Below, piece by piece: positions 23,101 to 33,588 of a DNA stretch of 64,000 bases. The stretch comes from Echiichthys vipera. Taxonomy: Eukaryota; Chordata; Actinopteri; Perciformes; Trachinidae. The stretch is from NCBI GenBank assembly GCA_963691815.1, contig OY829661.1, positions 3,465,001-3,529,000 on the forward strand. The letters are read 5' to 3'. Numbering within the stretch: position 1 is the first letter of the stretch; every line of letters begins with the position of its first letter. The notes below the pieces were generated by a model. It did not search any database and was not told the DNA's origin. It saw only the letters and a program-made list of their open reading frames with translations. Made by a program: the position numbers and the translations under genes.

Positions 23101-26100
23101 AGTCTATGGATTTCCCACAATGCAAGAAATAGAACATTTTCGTTAGAACTCCCCGCCTAGGAAGTATGACTTTTACAGTCAGCTGACCTTCTTGGGCCGG
23201 GGAAGAGATGTTTTCAATATGATAAAGCAGTAATCCAAATGATGCTCCAAAAGCACGAGACATAATTAAAAACAGTTTGGTATCCTGACCTTGTTGAAAA
23301 AGCTTGCCCTCCCAATTGGTCCGACCTCATCGGTGTAGTTGAGGAAGCCGATGCTGGCCTCAGTCAAGCCGTAACCCTCTCTGATCTTGATTCTACCAAA
23401 ACGTTTGACAAACCCCTTCCAAACATCTGATCTGAGACCACTTCCTGCTGCCAGTCGAACTCTGTGGGATCTCTCCTCTGGAACCTGGAGGCAGGAGAAG
23501 ACTTGGATTTAGAAACAGCATTTCATTTTTTCAAGGAACAGGTCTACCTTTGGGAGATCATGTACAGGCTCATCCAGAGTCATAGGAGAAGATGTTTTCA
23601 CATGAGTTTCTGTGTGTCCTGTACAGAGATGGGTCTGGGACGTGTTTAGTCTCACTTTGCACACTGACTGGAAGCAGTGGGAAACTGCGAGGAGCCTGTA
23701 AAAGTGAAAACTGGACTCTCAACAAGTCTCTTGACATCTACTAATAGGCCAGTCAGCAGTTAGTGTAAGAGTCAATCTCTGATCAACCAATTGGTGAAAG
23801 GTTGACCCCATGAAACACACACATATGGTCCTCTCATTCATCACACACGCTAACACCACTGATTAGTTTACTTTTTCATTTGGCGTAATTTGACTTAATT
23901 TAATCAAACAAAAGGGAGGGGGGGGGGGTTATAAGGCCTGCAGAGTCATCTTAATGAGGCGAAGGAGTCTTCTGCAGAAAATAGCAATACAGCAGCACTT
24001 GGTTATTAGCTGCAACATCAATCTTATTAGAAATTCCTGTTTGGGATACCTTACAAAATATAATTTTGTGTGTCATAATGGGTATAATAATGTTGGGAAT
24101 AAGGAAATCACACAAGCTGAACAGCACAACAATCTATGTAAATAATGACAGCTTTATTACTTACTACTCTATAAAATACACGATCAATAAGACTTTCTTA
24201 AGAAATGATCAGTTAATGAGGCGAGTGAACTTAAACACATGTAAGCCTACCTATACTCACCTGTAAGATGTGTAGGAAAACTGAAAGTGAAATGCATGTC
24301 AGACAGTGAAGTGTTTTGAACTGGAGTAGGCTAACAGCCAAAATACACGGGGAACAGACGCATAGAGTACGTAGACGGGATGCAGCAGGGTTCTTAACCT
24401 GCTACACAGACTGTCAGTAACGCGTGGCTGCTTCTTGCAAAATGATAATGCAGTTGTTCTGCAGGTTTGGAAGCTGTGCTGCCTCACATTGCACTCTGGT
24501 ACAATGATGTATGTGTCTTAATTATTTTAAACAGATTGTATTTGCTTTTTAGCTGTGTAAAAACAGAGTTGAGCCATGTGGCGCCCACGGCATCCATTGA
24601 CCATGCAGCTGCTTCATTTGTATATAATGGAAGTAGTACACACCCCATGTATGTTGACCGTTCAATTTATATTCATTTATATTCCTTCGACGGTGGTTAT
24701 GTACATTACAGCCACCTAACCATTGATGTACTTTCTTGCAAATTGCACCGTGGTTGACATACACTTCTGAAGTGACCATTATCGTTGGATCGGTCCCTCG
24801 GCCCTCTGAGGGTCAAGTTCATTTCTGTTTTTCAGACCAATGGAACAACACTTATGATAATTGCGGGGATTCCCCCCAGGACATGTTGAATGAGCAACCA
24901 TTTAGCCCCTCCACTCCCAAAATAGATTTGTACCATCCAATATGATCATATTATCATTAATATTAGCTGTGATTGACACTGTAGCCTCTAGGGGGCAGCT
25001 ACTGTATCTCCAGCTTCAAGTCAACGTCTAGTCAAACGTTAGAATTGAGGATAAAGAAAATGGTTTGGTTTAAATGTCGTCAGTCTTACCGTGGGATGGT
25101 TGAACAGGTATCGACAGAGCTCTCCTATGTACTGTACCACCGTCACATTGTGCTTGACACAGTCCTTCCAAAACTGACTGGCAGAAAACTTCTTTTTTAA
25201 CACACACGTTGCACCTGTGATTCAAAGGAGAAGCAAAATAGTGCTAAAACCTCAGATTTTCAATATATACTACATGTCTAGCAATGTCAACAAAAACTAC
25301 TTATAGCTAGAGCTGTAGAGAGACCTTTTCTCTGCTGTGTTTCAGCCTTTTCTCCTGTTATGTGAGGAAGTGAGAATTCCTTAAAGGCCAATAAAGAGGA
25401 TATCCGCCAACATGTTGCTTTCCCACAGCATTTGCCCTGGACCTTAGAATGTACTGAATATAAATGGAAAATCTTCCAGGAATTGTCTATGTTCTTACCA
25501 AGGTTTATGCATCCTCCAATCCCTAACAGGGAAGCGGACATGTGGTAAAGAGGAAGAGTGATGTAGATGATGTCATCAGATGTGGCTCCACACATTTGAA
25601 AGAATGCCATACTCAGTATGGCTTTAAAATGACCTACACGGGCTGCCTTGGAGAGACCTGGAAGAGAACAGAACCAGTTCCTGAAGGAGTCGTCCACGTG
25701 CTGTAGACTTAAAGGTGCATATATACATGTATATATATATACTGTATACATATAGTGTATATTTATTTATTAGGGCTGCCGTGATTAGTGATCATAACCA
25801 ATGACGTTTCACTACTTTGCTGTCAGTGTTTCTCTAAATTTCATTCTGCAGTGGCGGTGCTGATGAGCGCCATTGTTGAAATTTCACACGATCATTCCTC
25901 TGCTGTCGCGTTGAGTGGTGAAATCTACGGCCCAAAAGGCTGCATGCAGCGGGCAGCAGAGCAGTCCATTAGTTTTCTTTTTTAATCATAATGCCAGTTT
26001 GAACCTGCAGTTTTCCATTTTAATATGTACTGTATATATATGTATATATAAATAACTTTGACAAACTGTCATTGTTAAATGAAAATGTAAACCAATGTTC

Positions 26101-29100
26101 ACACATTATATAAATATATACATTAAACTAATGGACTGCTCTGCTGCCCGCTACATGCAGCCATATATATCTATATCTATATCTAGGTACTACATATATG
26201 AAAGTGACAAATACAATTCTGATTAAACAATCAGTTGCTAAAGGGCTGGCCCTCTGGAGTTAATGTAATAACTGAAGGATACAATGCTCATGTAGTACCT
26301 GTGGTGCCTGAAGTGAAAATGAAGAGAAAGTTTGACATGATGTCAACTTTAGGAAGGTCATTTAGGGTTTCTCCAGACATGTGTTCCACCTTATCTAGTA
26401 AAGTGCTAAAATGCTCAGAATGTGATGTGTGATCCACCAGCCACACAGCTATATGGTCTTTCTTTAGATCAGACGACACCTCCTCCAACAAAGGCACCAA
26501 ACCTGGAGAAACACACACAATGGGACGTGTCACTGCTGCTTCATCAAACACAACAAACACACAAAGAGCGGTGGATTTCACTCTCCAGACATTGTAGAGC
26601 TATTTCGTGCTGAGCTCGGACTCTGTCCTGGCTGTGTTCAACATGACCCCTTCCATGAACACTTACATGGGTGTGCTTATTGATGGGAGAAGTCATGGCA
26701 GGGTACTTTGCTCTCTCCCTGTCAACTATCAGTGTGACTGATAGCACTTCTCATGTTAGGACACTTCTATAGGAGGCCCTGACCACAAATGTGTTACCTT
26801 TCATTTTTTCTAATACTTTTTCACCTTTTACTGTACAATAAAGGAGAGATAGTACCGATAGCAATGTTACAACAGCTGCATTCTCTAGATAACCTGAGTA
26901 ACAGTAACTTATTATGATATATACAATATTAAAACTGCGTAAAAGGGGCGTCCTGCAAAGCAAGTACTTTTTCTTTTAATACATTGAGTGCATTTTGCTG
27001 ATAATATTTTCCGTAGAAAAAGAGATTTAAGTAAAATGTATTTAATAGAGGACTATTTAAACTGCAATTTTATGGTATTAGTGAGTACTTCTTCCTCCAC
27101 TGCCATATTTTCATTTCGCACAATTATATCTTATATTGCTACAAATTTCACCTACGGTGGCCCTGAAATGCAAATCACAACGGCAAATAGGAAAACATTT
27201 CAACAAATTATAAAACATAAAGGCAAATAGGAAAACAAACTAGCAAATGGGAAAACAAAATGACAAATCATAAAACACAATGGCCAATAGGAAAACCGGA
27301 CAGTAAATCATAAATGCTGGACATACGTACGACAGGAGATTTGATATGTTGTCAACCAATTCCAACATCAGGATAAGTGTACGCACTTAAAAGTCATGTT
27401 TGAGAGCATCAGGTTTGTAAAGAAGGAAAAACTATTCCCAACTGGATGAGGTGAGACGTGTCGTCCTTACAGAGCTGTGTGGACCAGGGCAACTACTCGG
27501 CTTTCAGACTGTGGCAGGTACATCAGCAAAGGTTGTGTTTAAAACGTAGCTAGTGTTTTTGCTGTCGCTAGTCCAATATACTCATCCTGATGTTTTGGTT
27601 GGTTGACAACATAGCAACCATCATGTCGTATATATGCCCTGCATCAAAATAAATCTTAAATACTCATGTTTTACAAATAGGCTCTTTTCTGTGTTTTTCA
27701 CCCGTACTTCCTGTTAAAGGACAGACAGTCCAATCAGGAGGGTCCATCCTCTGAAAAAAATAGACCCACCTTTTCCGGAAGAAGTGAATGTCTTGTTTTA
27801 TGATTTGCCATTCTGTTTTCCTATTTTCTTTTGTGTTTTATGATTTGTTGAAATGTGTTCCTATTTGGCGTTGTGTTTTATGAGTTTTATAATTTGTTGA
27901 AATGTTTTCCTGTTTGCCGTTGTGGGCCACTGTACGTATCTCATGTTTGATGGCTGAATTTGCTCTTTGAATGTTATGTAGTTTACTCTTTTGATTACAC
28001 TTTTTACTCTGCAGAGTCTGTGGATATGGTAGGTAAGCCACTGTACACTGCTCTGAGTGTGATTGTGAAGAATATGTGTTTGAATCCTTGAGATAAAATG
28101 ACTAATTTAGACATTTCAATGTATCTTATGTGACAAGAAACCCAGCAAACGGGGTCAAAATAATGGGACAAAAAGGGCCAATTAGTGCTGGGCCATAATT
28201 CCATATGATCATTTATCATCCATCATCTTTCAGTGGAACCGATCATGAAGAAATCATACAATGGAGAAGATCAAAATTAGAGAATAAAACATAAATACTT
28301 TATTTGTATTATTGAGAATTTGATTTGATAGAATATCAGCTGTGTCTAGACCACTGCTGTACTGGCATGTTTTTTTTAAATAACCAAGGCACCTCAACAA
28401 AAACCTTTATTTTGTAAAAAAAAAAAAAAACAGTGATCATAATGAGATAGTAACCACTGTGTCAGGAAGATTTCCACCATGTTTTCTTCTCTAGGATTAA
28501 AAAATGAACAGGAAGTGTAGAGGCCACAGCTTTGAATGACTTCAGCACATCTGCACCCACAGGACATCACTAGTTTCTCACACTGCTCTGGTTTGATCTT
28601 GGTCCATTCTGACTCTGTCACTTCCACAGTTCACTAACTGGAGTGGGTTTCTTACACATTACTTTGTTACAGAAGATTTTCCAGACGTTCTCTATGGGGT
28701 TTAGATCTGGACTCTGACACCTTCTCCTCCAAAAACTGACTTTTTTTTTTTTTACACACTTTGGGTTCAGTCCTTCCTCAGTCCGATGCAAAACATTAAG
28801 GTTCCCATCAGACCCAAATAAACTGAAATTTAATGTCATGTAATGGTTTGCGGGATGTTTTCTGCAGCAGGAGTTGGGCTTCTTGAACAGCTACATGGCA
28901 GGGTGAATACAAATGTTTATTTGAACCTCCTTCACCAACATGCAACACCTTAACTGCAAGGTGAGAGGTGGGCTTTTGTAAAGCATGTCTGCACATGTAC
29001 GAGCACGAACGTGTGCACGGGTACGAGCGCGAGTCCTACGGTGGTTCTGACATCATTTTATGTGCGCCTGTTCGGACATAGAAAAAAGGACGGACCATGC

Positions 29101-30894
29101 GCGGACATTTAAAACAGTGGCAGCGAAAGGTTCACGTTGGTGTGATGCAGAGGTGGAGTGTTTACTGCAGATTTGTTTGGATGAAAATATTCAAAAACAG
29201 TCGACAAGACGCACAAAAACTCTGAAGTCTACGGAAAGATTTGTAAACAAAGCGACGCATCGTGATGACGTCAATCAATAGTGTGAGTACAAACGGTCCT
29301 GGACCGCGGGGGGAGAGGGAGGGGGGGACAAGTACCCTAAAGCACGGGGCACGGTACGGATGGACAGTGTTAGTGCACCCTTAGAAATCCACTGCAGTTA
29401 GTGAACTGTGGAAGAGACTGAGTCAGAATGGACCAAGATCAAACCAGAGCAGTGTGAGAAACTAGTGATGTCCTGTGGGAGCAGATGTGCTGAAGTCATT
29501 CAAAGCTGTGGCCTCTACACTTCCTGTTCATTTTTTAATCCTAGAGAAGAAAACATTGTTGAAATCTTCTCTTCTGACACAGTGGTTACTGTTCTCTAAT
29601 TTTACTCACTGTGTTTTAACAAAATAAAAGGTGCTGCCTTGGTTATTTAAAAAAAACAAAAAAAATGTTAGTTAAGCAGTGGTATTGCCACAGCTGATAT
29701 TCTATCACATTCTGAACAATAAAAATAACAATATTTCAAAATAAATGTTGTTGATAAAGAGCACATATTAACTTGTTTTTTCAGAAATTTCAGAGCAGCA
29801 ATTTCAGAATTTTAAACCTGGCTTTATCCAATGTTCAAATTTCTGTTTTGAACATTCGTGAAAATCAGCACATATTTCCTGGATGATTTACAAATTGCAT
29901 ATATTCACAGACATCTTCATTCAATTCCTTAGTGTTAGTAATCAACTGGAGAAGTTTCATGGTGATATCTAATGATGTTTAAACTATTCACCTGGGTTGT
30001 CTCCCTTTAAAAAGAAAAAACAAGTAGTTTGGCAAATGCTTGTTATGAATTTGAATTCAACTATGAAAGTTGTCTTAATAATTCACTTGAATCAAAAGTA
30101 CCAGCATATTTAAATAGGCTACATTTGTGTTTTCCATAAGGCGCAGGTATCCAGAACAGAAGCGTGTGCTGCAGCTGCCCAGATACCGGGGCCCCTCTCA
30201 TGACCCGAGTCTTTGTCCGCCTCTGCTGGAGCCGTCGGCCACACTTTCTAATGTGTGTGCGAGCTTATTGTGTGTGTGGAAATGGTACCCACTCTCAATA
30301 GTGTGGGAGTGTCGATAGAAAGGGCCGTGGTTGTGATAAACCGGTGCACGGTGAGCAGCATTCAAAGAGTTTGCCTCAGCTACCGGGAAACAAACGCTAA
30401 GGGAAACGTGCAATACCTGCGCCGACAACAAGCGTCCTGGCCCCGCAGCCGTGGAGGCAGTGAAGCAGGGCTCGGGCTTTAACGTTGACGTTGAGGAAGG
30501 CCACTTCACAGCCCACTTTACACAGTCCCAACCACACGCAAATAAAGTCCGGCTCGTTGAACATCAACAGGGCAACAATGTCCCCTTGTTTCAAAGAGCC
30601 CTCCGTCCTGAACGCGTTCGCGAACTGGTTACTTCTCCTGTCCACGTCCTGGTATGTCAGAGTCTGCTCTTCGAAGATGATGAAGGGCTTGTTCGGGTTC
30701 TTCCTCGCCTGGAAGAGAAAACAGTCGAGGTATGTGACGATTCCTTGCTGCATACGAGCCTGTAACGTCTTTGTGTACCTCCGAAGTTTCAGGTAATGTA
30801 TCAAATCCGCCCAGAAGAAGGGATAACTCATCCTCTGGTAGAGAAGTAGAGCCAGTAGTCCTGCTAAAAAGCTGGTAAACACCAGAGTTAGCAT
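16949..30894 (-). CDS. slc27a6: Long-chain fatty acid transport protein 6 (SLC27A6/FATP6), complete gene
   Basis: There are ten coding exons with GT-AG borders (478, 204, 159, 125, 195, 91, 199, 98, 131 and 177 bp) totalling 1857 bp, which encode 618 residues, close to the human FATP6 length. FATPs sit in plasma/ER membrane and couple fatty-acid uptake to acyl-CoA formation. The N-terminus has one hydrophobic segment (about residues 3-19). The ANL-superfamily AMP-binding motif FTSGTTG is at about 222-228, YGLTEASIGF at about 360-369, and the FATP motif GDTFRWKGENVSTTEV starts at about 480. FATP6 is favoured over FATP2 by TYQDVD, NEPDF, GATCVLKKKFSASQFW and the C-terminus DIVSGKIHL, and by linkage to megf10. 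Oddities: the usual LPKAA after the P-loop is LSKAA (Ser 230), and LPxYAxPR is LPAYAWPW. The start is the first ATG of exon 1, in frame with the hydrophobic leader. Introns hold SINEs and DNA elements. No frameshift is present, so it appears functional. Confidence 0.93.
17217..17347 (-). CDS. slc27a6: slc27a6 coding exon 9
   Basis: The acceptor is TATGCAG|GGTATG and the donor ATACAG|GTAAGT, phase 1-0. It encodes YEGRAGMAAIVLK and LPAYAWPWFLRIQ. Two tryptophans replace residues that are Arg or Cys in mammalian FATPs. Confidence 0.92.
17918..18015 (-). CDS. slc27a6: slc27a6 coding exon 8
   Basis: The acceptor is CCCTACAG|GTGGAA and the donor GCCAG|GTCTGT, phase 2-1. It encodes WKGENVSTTEVSEVLGLLDF then INIYGVTV-type sequence (NIYGVTVP). 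The conserved FATP WKGENV box is intact. Confidence 0.92.
18490..18660 (-). mobile_element. tRNA-derived SINE fragment (slc27a6 intron 7)
   Basis: Read on the minus strand it has a tRNA-like head (GGTGGCCAAATGATTGCAG), a B-box-like CAGTTCAGATCCCGACAG, then CTTTGTTGCATGACATACAA and a CTCTCCCTGTCTGCC tail, an arrangement common in fish SINEs. An 8-bp unit (GTGATGTG) near 18590-18620 has expanded locally. Confidence 0.5.
18661..20800. other. slc27a6 intron 7, probable old repeats
   Basis: The long intron between exons 7 and 8. It has no exon and no convincing protein. Around 19560-20520 the sequence (GTAGGTAGTACGTAGTAGG, GGAGAAGCAGACAGC) has the feel of an interspersed fish repeat, but I cannot assign a family. 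Open frames here lack homology that I can recognise. Confidence 0.35.
20822..21020 (-). CDS. slc27a6: slc27a6 coding exon 7
   Basis: The acceptor is TGCACAG|GAGAGG and the donor TTCAG|GTACTG, phase 1-2. It encodes EAGILVAP, QFLGYAGNQ, KLLRDVFKAGDVYFNTGDL and FRDRIGDTF. This holds the GDL/DR hinge region that separates the large and small domains of adenylate-forming enzymes. Confidence 0.93.
21136..21226 (-). CDS. slc27a6: slc27a6 coding exon 6
   Basis: The acceptor is TTTTTCAG|CTGTCT and the donor AAATAG|GTAAAT, phase 0-1, 91 bp. It encodes LSMPFELLRYDPQTYEPV and ends in CIQAQIG, aligned with the FATP segment that precedes the GLL...GYAG region. Confidence 0.9.
21312..22070 (-). mobile_element. 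Interspersed non-coding repeat with (AATTG)n tail, copy 1
   Basis: In slc27a6 intron 5. On the minus strand it ends in ATAAATAAAATTGAATTG. Its body is the reverse complement of 42690-43460 (shared: CCAACCGGTGCAGACAG, GGTCCTGCATGATGCTTCC, TTTTATAAATTATAA). The short 3'-tail repeat suggests non-LTR retroposition. The family is not assigned. Confidence 0.6.
22250..22435 (-). mobile_element. tRNA-derived SINE (slc27a6 intron 5)
   Basis: The minus strand shows GGGGCACCTGGAGGTTCAG with an A-box-like segment, the B-box-like GTTCAATTCCCACCTGG, then CCTTTGCTGCATGTCACTC and a T/A-rich end. This is the classical head-body-tail of a fish SINE. It overlaps the antisense of a spurious short frame. Confidence 0.6.
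22500..23180. other. Unassigned interspersed-repeat-like DNA in slc27a6 intron 5
   Basis: The stretch contains motifs common in fish repeats (CTTCCTGGTTGATCCAATCA, CATAGTCTATGG) but no inverted ends or protein that I can identify. No exon is seen. Confidence 0.3.
23290..23484 (-). CDS. slc27a6: slc27a6 coding exon 5
   Basis: The acceptor is GCCTCCAG|GTTCCA and the donor AACAAG|GTCAGG, phase 0-0, 65 codons. It encodes VRLAAGSGLRSDVWKGF and the ANL motif YGLTEASIGFLNYT. The generic adenylate-forming YGxTE is restored here, where mammalian FATP6 has YAATE. Confidence 0.92.
23490..25085. other. slc27a6 intron 4, no other feature
   Basis: Between exons 4 and 5. It is unique-looking AT-rich DNA with a short G run near 23920. 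I see no gene, no clear element and no conserved motif. Confidence 0.5.
25090..25214 (-). CDS. slc27a6: slc27a6 coding exon 4
   Basis: The acceptor is AATCACAG|GTGCAA and the donor CCCACG|GTAAGA, phase 1-0. It encodes GATCVLKKKFSASQFWKDC and VTVVQYIGELCRYL. The first string is the clearest FATP6-type match in the gene. Confidence 0.93.
25499..25657 (-). CDS. slc27a6: slc27a6 coding exon 3
   Basis: The acceptor is CTTCCAG|GTCTCT and the donor ACCTTG|GTAAGA, phase 1-1, 53 codons. It encodes LSKAARVGHFKAIL and DDIIYITLPLYHMSASLLG, matching the FATP segment after the P-loop. Serine replaces the usual proline of LPKAA. Confidence 0.92.
25938..26162. repeat. 38-bp inverted repeat in slc27a6 intron 2
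   Basis: The segment 25938-25975 (GGCTGCATGCAGCGGGCAGC...) is the reverse complement of 26125-26162 with one mismatch. The spacer is about 150 bp of AT-rich DNA. It is compatible with a small MITE or a strong hairpin in the pre-mRNA. Confidence 0.7.
26299..26502 (-). CDS. slc27a6: slc27a6 coding exon 2 (AMP-binding P-loop)
   Basis: The acceptor is TTTCTCCAG|GTTTGG and the donor ACCACAG|GTACTA, phase 1-1, 68 codons. It encodes GLVPLLEEVSSDLKKD through FLFIFTSGTTG, the phosphate-binding loop of the ANL superfamily, whose last Gly codon is split with exon 3. Confidence 0.93.
27150..27935. mobile_element. DNA transposon-like element with inverted ends (slc27a6 intron 1)
   Basis: The left end TACGGTGGCCCTGAAATGC and the right end, which reads TACAGTGGCCCACAACGGC in reverse, are inverted copies. 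They are followed by repeated words GGCAAATAGGAAAAC and CAAATCATAAAAC on both sides in opposite orientation. It has no transposase and is non-autonomous. Confidence 0.6.
28240..28960 (-). pseudogene. Tc1/mariner transposase fragment
   Basis: Minus-strand translation gives CQSPDLNPIENVWKIFCNKV (28618-28839) and, in another frame, WTKIKPEQCEKLVMSCGCRC (28394-28627). These are the C-terminal DDE-domain and tail motifs of Tc1-like transposases. The reading frame is broken and the N-terminal DNA-binding part is missing, so it is a fossil. Confidence 0.8.
28967..29380 (+). mobile_element. Harbinger-like element fragment
   Basis: The sequence is the reverse-complement relative of 52332-52902 (shared: GAGAGGTGGGCTTTTGTAAAG split over the left edge, CATTTTATG, GTTCGGACATAGAAAA, GATGACGTCAATCAAT). 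The right terminal repeat GTACGGATGGACAGTG...GCACCC is present and is followed by TTA. The left terminus is missing, lost where it meets the Tc1 fragment. Confidence 0.65.
29384..29760 (+). mobile_element. Second, inverted Tc1-like end
   Basis: The sequence GACTGAGTCAGAATGGACC through GCACATATTAAC is an inverted copy of 28240-28635, with the same decayed WTKIKPEQCEKLVMSCG coding tail. Together the two form arms of an inverted repeat about 750 bp apart, around the Harbinger fragment. Confidence 0.6.
30417..30894 (-). CDS. slc27a6: slc27a6 coding exon 1 (start codon)
   Basis: It begins with the initiator ATG and encodes the hydrophobic leader (MLTLVFTSFLAGLLALLL) and the first part of the adenylate-forming domain, including LTYQDVDRRSNQ and ALLMFNEPDF. 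The donor is GCGCAG|GTATTG, phase 1. It is the longest exon of the gene. Confidence 0.93.
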
Positions 30895-31100
30895 CTTAAC
30901 GTAAAAACACCACGCCTCACTTCAAGACTGCTCCCAAACTTGAACTAGTCCAAATAACAGGCTGTGTTCGCGCCTGTCTTCATGAAACCTACAATCAGGC
31001 TGATGACACGGTAACAGCCAATGAGCACTGCGGTCAGGCAGCTCCCACCTCCAAATACACGGTCGAACTAGTTCCTACGTTGTTTTGAGGTACGGATATA
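30895..31100 (-). promoter_or_regulatory. slc27a6: Probable slc27a6 5' UTR and promoter
   Basis: Immediately upstream of the slc27a6 start codon. An inverted CCAAT-type ATTGG (plus-strand CCAATGAG at about 31019) lies about 125 bp upstream, without a clear TATA box in the correct place. The start site cannot be fixed from sequence alone. Confidence 0.3.
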
Positions 31101-31589
31101 TACTAGGCATTACGGTAGAAGCGTGTTAGAACCACTTCAAAATAAAAGCTACGTTCCGGTGAACAATAATTAAATCTGTCATTCAGTTAGTATGTCTATA
31201 AATACATAAACAAGTGAATAAAACAAAAAGGATAATTATTTAATAATAATATTAAGGAATTCAGCCTTCAAATTGTATTTCTGAGGAAAAGCAATGGCAA
31301 TTGTGTAAATAACTAATCAATCAATTCTCAAAGACCAATGTGACTTCAGAATAGCAGTACCCCACAGTGTCATTCAGAAACATACTGTTTCCACAGACCA
31401 GTTTCACTTCAAAATGATAGCAGACTACCTGAGAGAGGCTCTCATTTCTAGGACCATAGAAATAAAATGGATAGAAAGCACATTACAATTCAAATCAACC
31501 TACTAGAATGGTCAACGCAGCGGCCATTTTTATGTGGGCAAGTTGCAGAGATGAGATTCCGCAGTAATTAAATTGGCAGTGGAGTAGTA

Positions 31590-32385
31590 AAGTTAGGGGA
31601 ACCAGCCACTTAATGGGACACATTTCAGACTTACCACCCTTACCCCTTCCCCTTAGCCCTACCCCTTGTTTTTGCACATTCATGTGTGTGTCCCAATTTT
31701 GCGCGTTCACATTTGTGTCCCAATTCTCATTTGGGTTAAGGGGTAGGGCCAAGAGGAAGGGCTAGGTAGCCCTTCAAATAAAGATTCCGAAGGACCACAC
31801 TTGAAATGGAGGGCTTTGAGTAATATCCCAGCATCCACCGCCTTACCAGGCATCAAAGTTGTTTTAAAAAGCAGGCCGGTGTCAAGTTTTTACCATGGCG
31901 AAAGAATCACACAAATGTAAGTACTTTCAGTGTTTTAATTAATATATAATTACGGCAGTCATGTGTTATGTACAATGTTTGAGCCGTTTTTAATTGTCAA
32001 GTTAGTTTTGAATCAATAATGTTAATGTTAAGGTTGTCGTAGCCGATGCTAATGTTACGGTGGCTGTAGCTAGCTGGGGATCATCCTATGTTCCCTGGGT
32101 CCTATGTTCTCCATGTCTTTGGTTGATGGCAGACATGGGTACAAAGAGAAGGAGGGCCCAGGAAATAGTCATAATAATGACTTGAGACGATGGCATTTTG
32201 GTTTGTTTAGGACTGAAATTGTCATGTCTGGTGAGGCAGCAGTCTGCTAGCGGCAAGAGATGATGACACGACGGTAATCAAGGGATGTCTCATTTCTTAG
32301 GGGTAAGGGGTAGGGCTAAGGGAAAGGGGTAAGGGGTAGGGCTAAGGGAAAGGTCTAAGGGGTGGATTTGGGATGCAGCCTTAAT
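31590..32385. mobile_element. Non-autonomous repeat with AGGGGTAAGGG-type ends
   Basis: The left side has CCCTTACCCCTTCCCCTTAGCCC and the right side GGGGTAAGGGGTAGGGCTAAGG, which are inverted and repeated internally. Outer parts such as GGATTTGGGATGCAGCC resemble fish MITE termini. There is no coding sequence. The boundaries are approximate. Confidence 0.4.
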
Positions 32386-32589
32386 GCTTCATCCACAAAC
32401 TGGTCACCGTGGCGGAAAGCACATTGCTATCGGCAGATGAGTGACAGCTTTTTTCAGCTAGTTTTATGTGAATGGTGTTGTACGGGGGCATGGCAGAGTT
32501 AGCAAGCTAGCTAATTAGGGGAGCGTTCCTATGTTCCCCGGGTCATATGTTCCCCGCTGTTATTTGTTCCACAATCAGTGCCGAATTCC

Positions 32590-32655
32590 CTGGCAAATAG
32601 ACCCTAACACTACCCCCTAACCCTGACCCTAACCGTAACCCCTAACCCTAACAAA
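32590..32655. repeat. Short degenerate telomere-like tract
   Basis: An imperfect run of CCCTAA-type hexamers (CCCCTAACCCTGACCCTAACC and neighbours). It is only about ten units long and degenerate, so it is an interstitial telomere-like patch rather than a chromosome end. Confidence 0.6.
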
Positions 32656-33588
32656 ATGCTCAATTAAATCAGTGAAGGCAAAGGCTTATGCGACCAGGGA
32701 GCACAGGACCCCTTTGGGGAAAAAGGACCTGGGTAACATACGGATGACCCCATAGCTAACTAGCTATCTACTGTTTGGCGGCTGGCTTGCTGGTTCCGAC
32801 GTGCTTTCATGCTGCAGTGGTTACTAAAAAAGCGTTGGAGTCACCCAGCCTGCTGACCCGCTGCCTCTGGGTCGACGGTCTCTCCGACACCCTCCCTCGA
32901 GGTTGTCTCCTGAGCTGCATCAGTTTGCTGTTCTCCCAGCGTGGGCTGACAGACTTTACAGCTCTACTGATGTGTGTGGTCACCATGACAACTAACAACA
33001 ATCGCCATTTTGCTTTGTAACAATCAAATGACTCTGGAAAACAACTCAAGCTTGGAGTCCCCAAGTAGCACTTAAAGACCAAGTTTAGAGGTGAGCTGGT
33101 TGCAGGAGAGGTGTCAGTTCACCTCCTGGGCACTGCCATGATGCCCTTGAGCAAGATAAAATCCATCTTATTCCTCATCAATTTGATTTAAAAAAATATC
33201 ACATGTGCTAAAGTTGAGGGTGCCTTTAATTGGTACGCTGTTGAGGCACCATTGGAAGTAATTTGAGTCTGGCTTCCTCTTGTTTATGAAGCTACAGGCT
33301 TTACACAAGACAAGGCAAGTTTATTTATATAGCACAATTCAACAACAAGGTAATTAATTAAAATAAAGTGATTTACATAAAACATTAAAAGCATTGGGAA
33401 AAAATACATAACATTACATATAAATAACATATAAAATTACATTTAAATATATAAAATGACATTCAAATAAAATAATTAAAGATCAGGACATTTCTGAAAA
33501 GGAATTTTCAGTTTTTACAGTGCAGTACAAGCAGTTAATAAATTATTTTGTTTACTGAAATCAGTCTTGAATTAAATTATGAGAACAA

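Noticed and set aside
30451..30796. Plus-strand frames of about 100 codons
   Set aside because: They are antisense shadows of slc27a6 exon 1.
16949..30894. Assignment of the first gene to slc27a2
   Set aside because: Several segments (GATCVLKKKFSASQFW, TYQDVD, NEPDF) fit FATP6 better and the neighbour is megf10, although FATP2 is a close paralogue.
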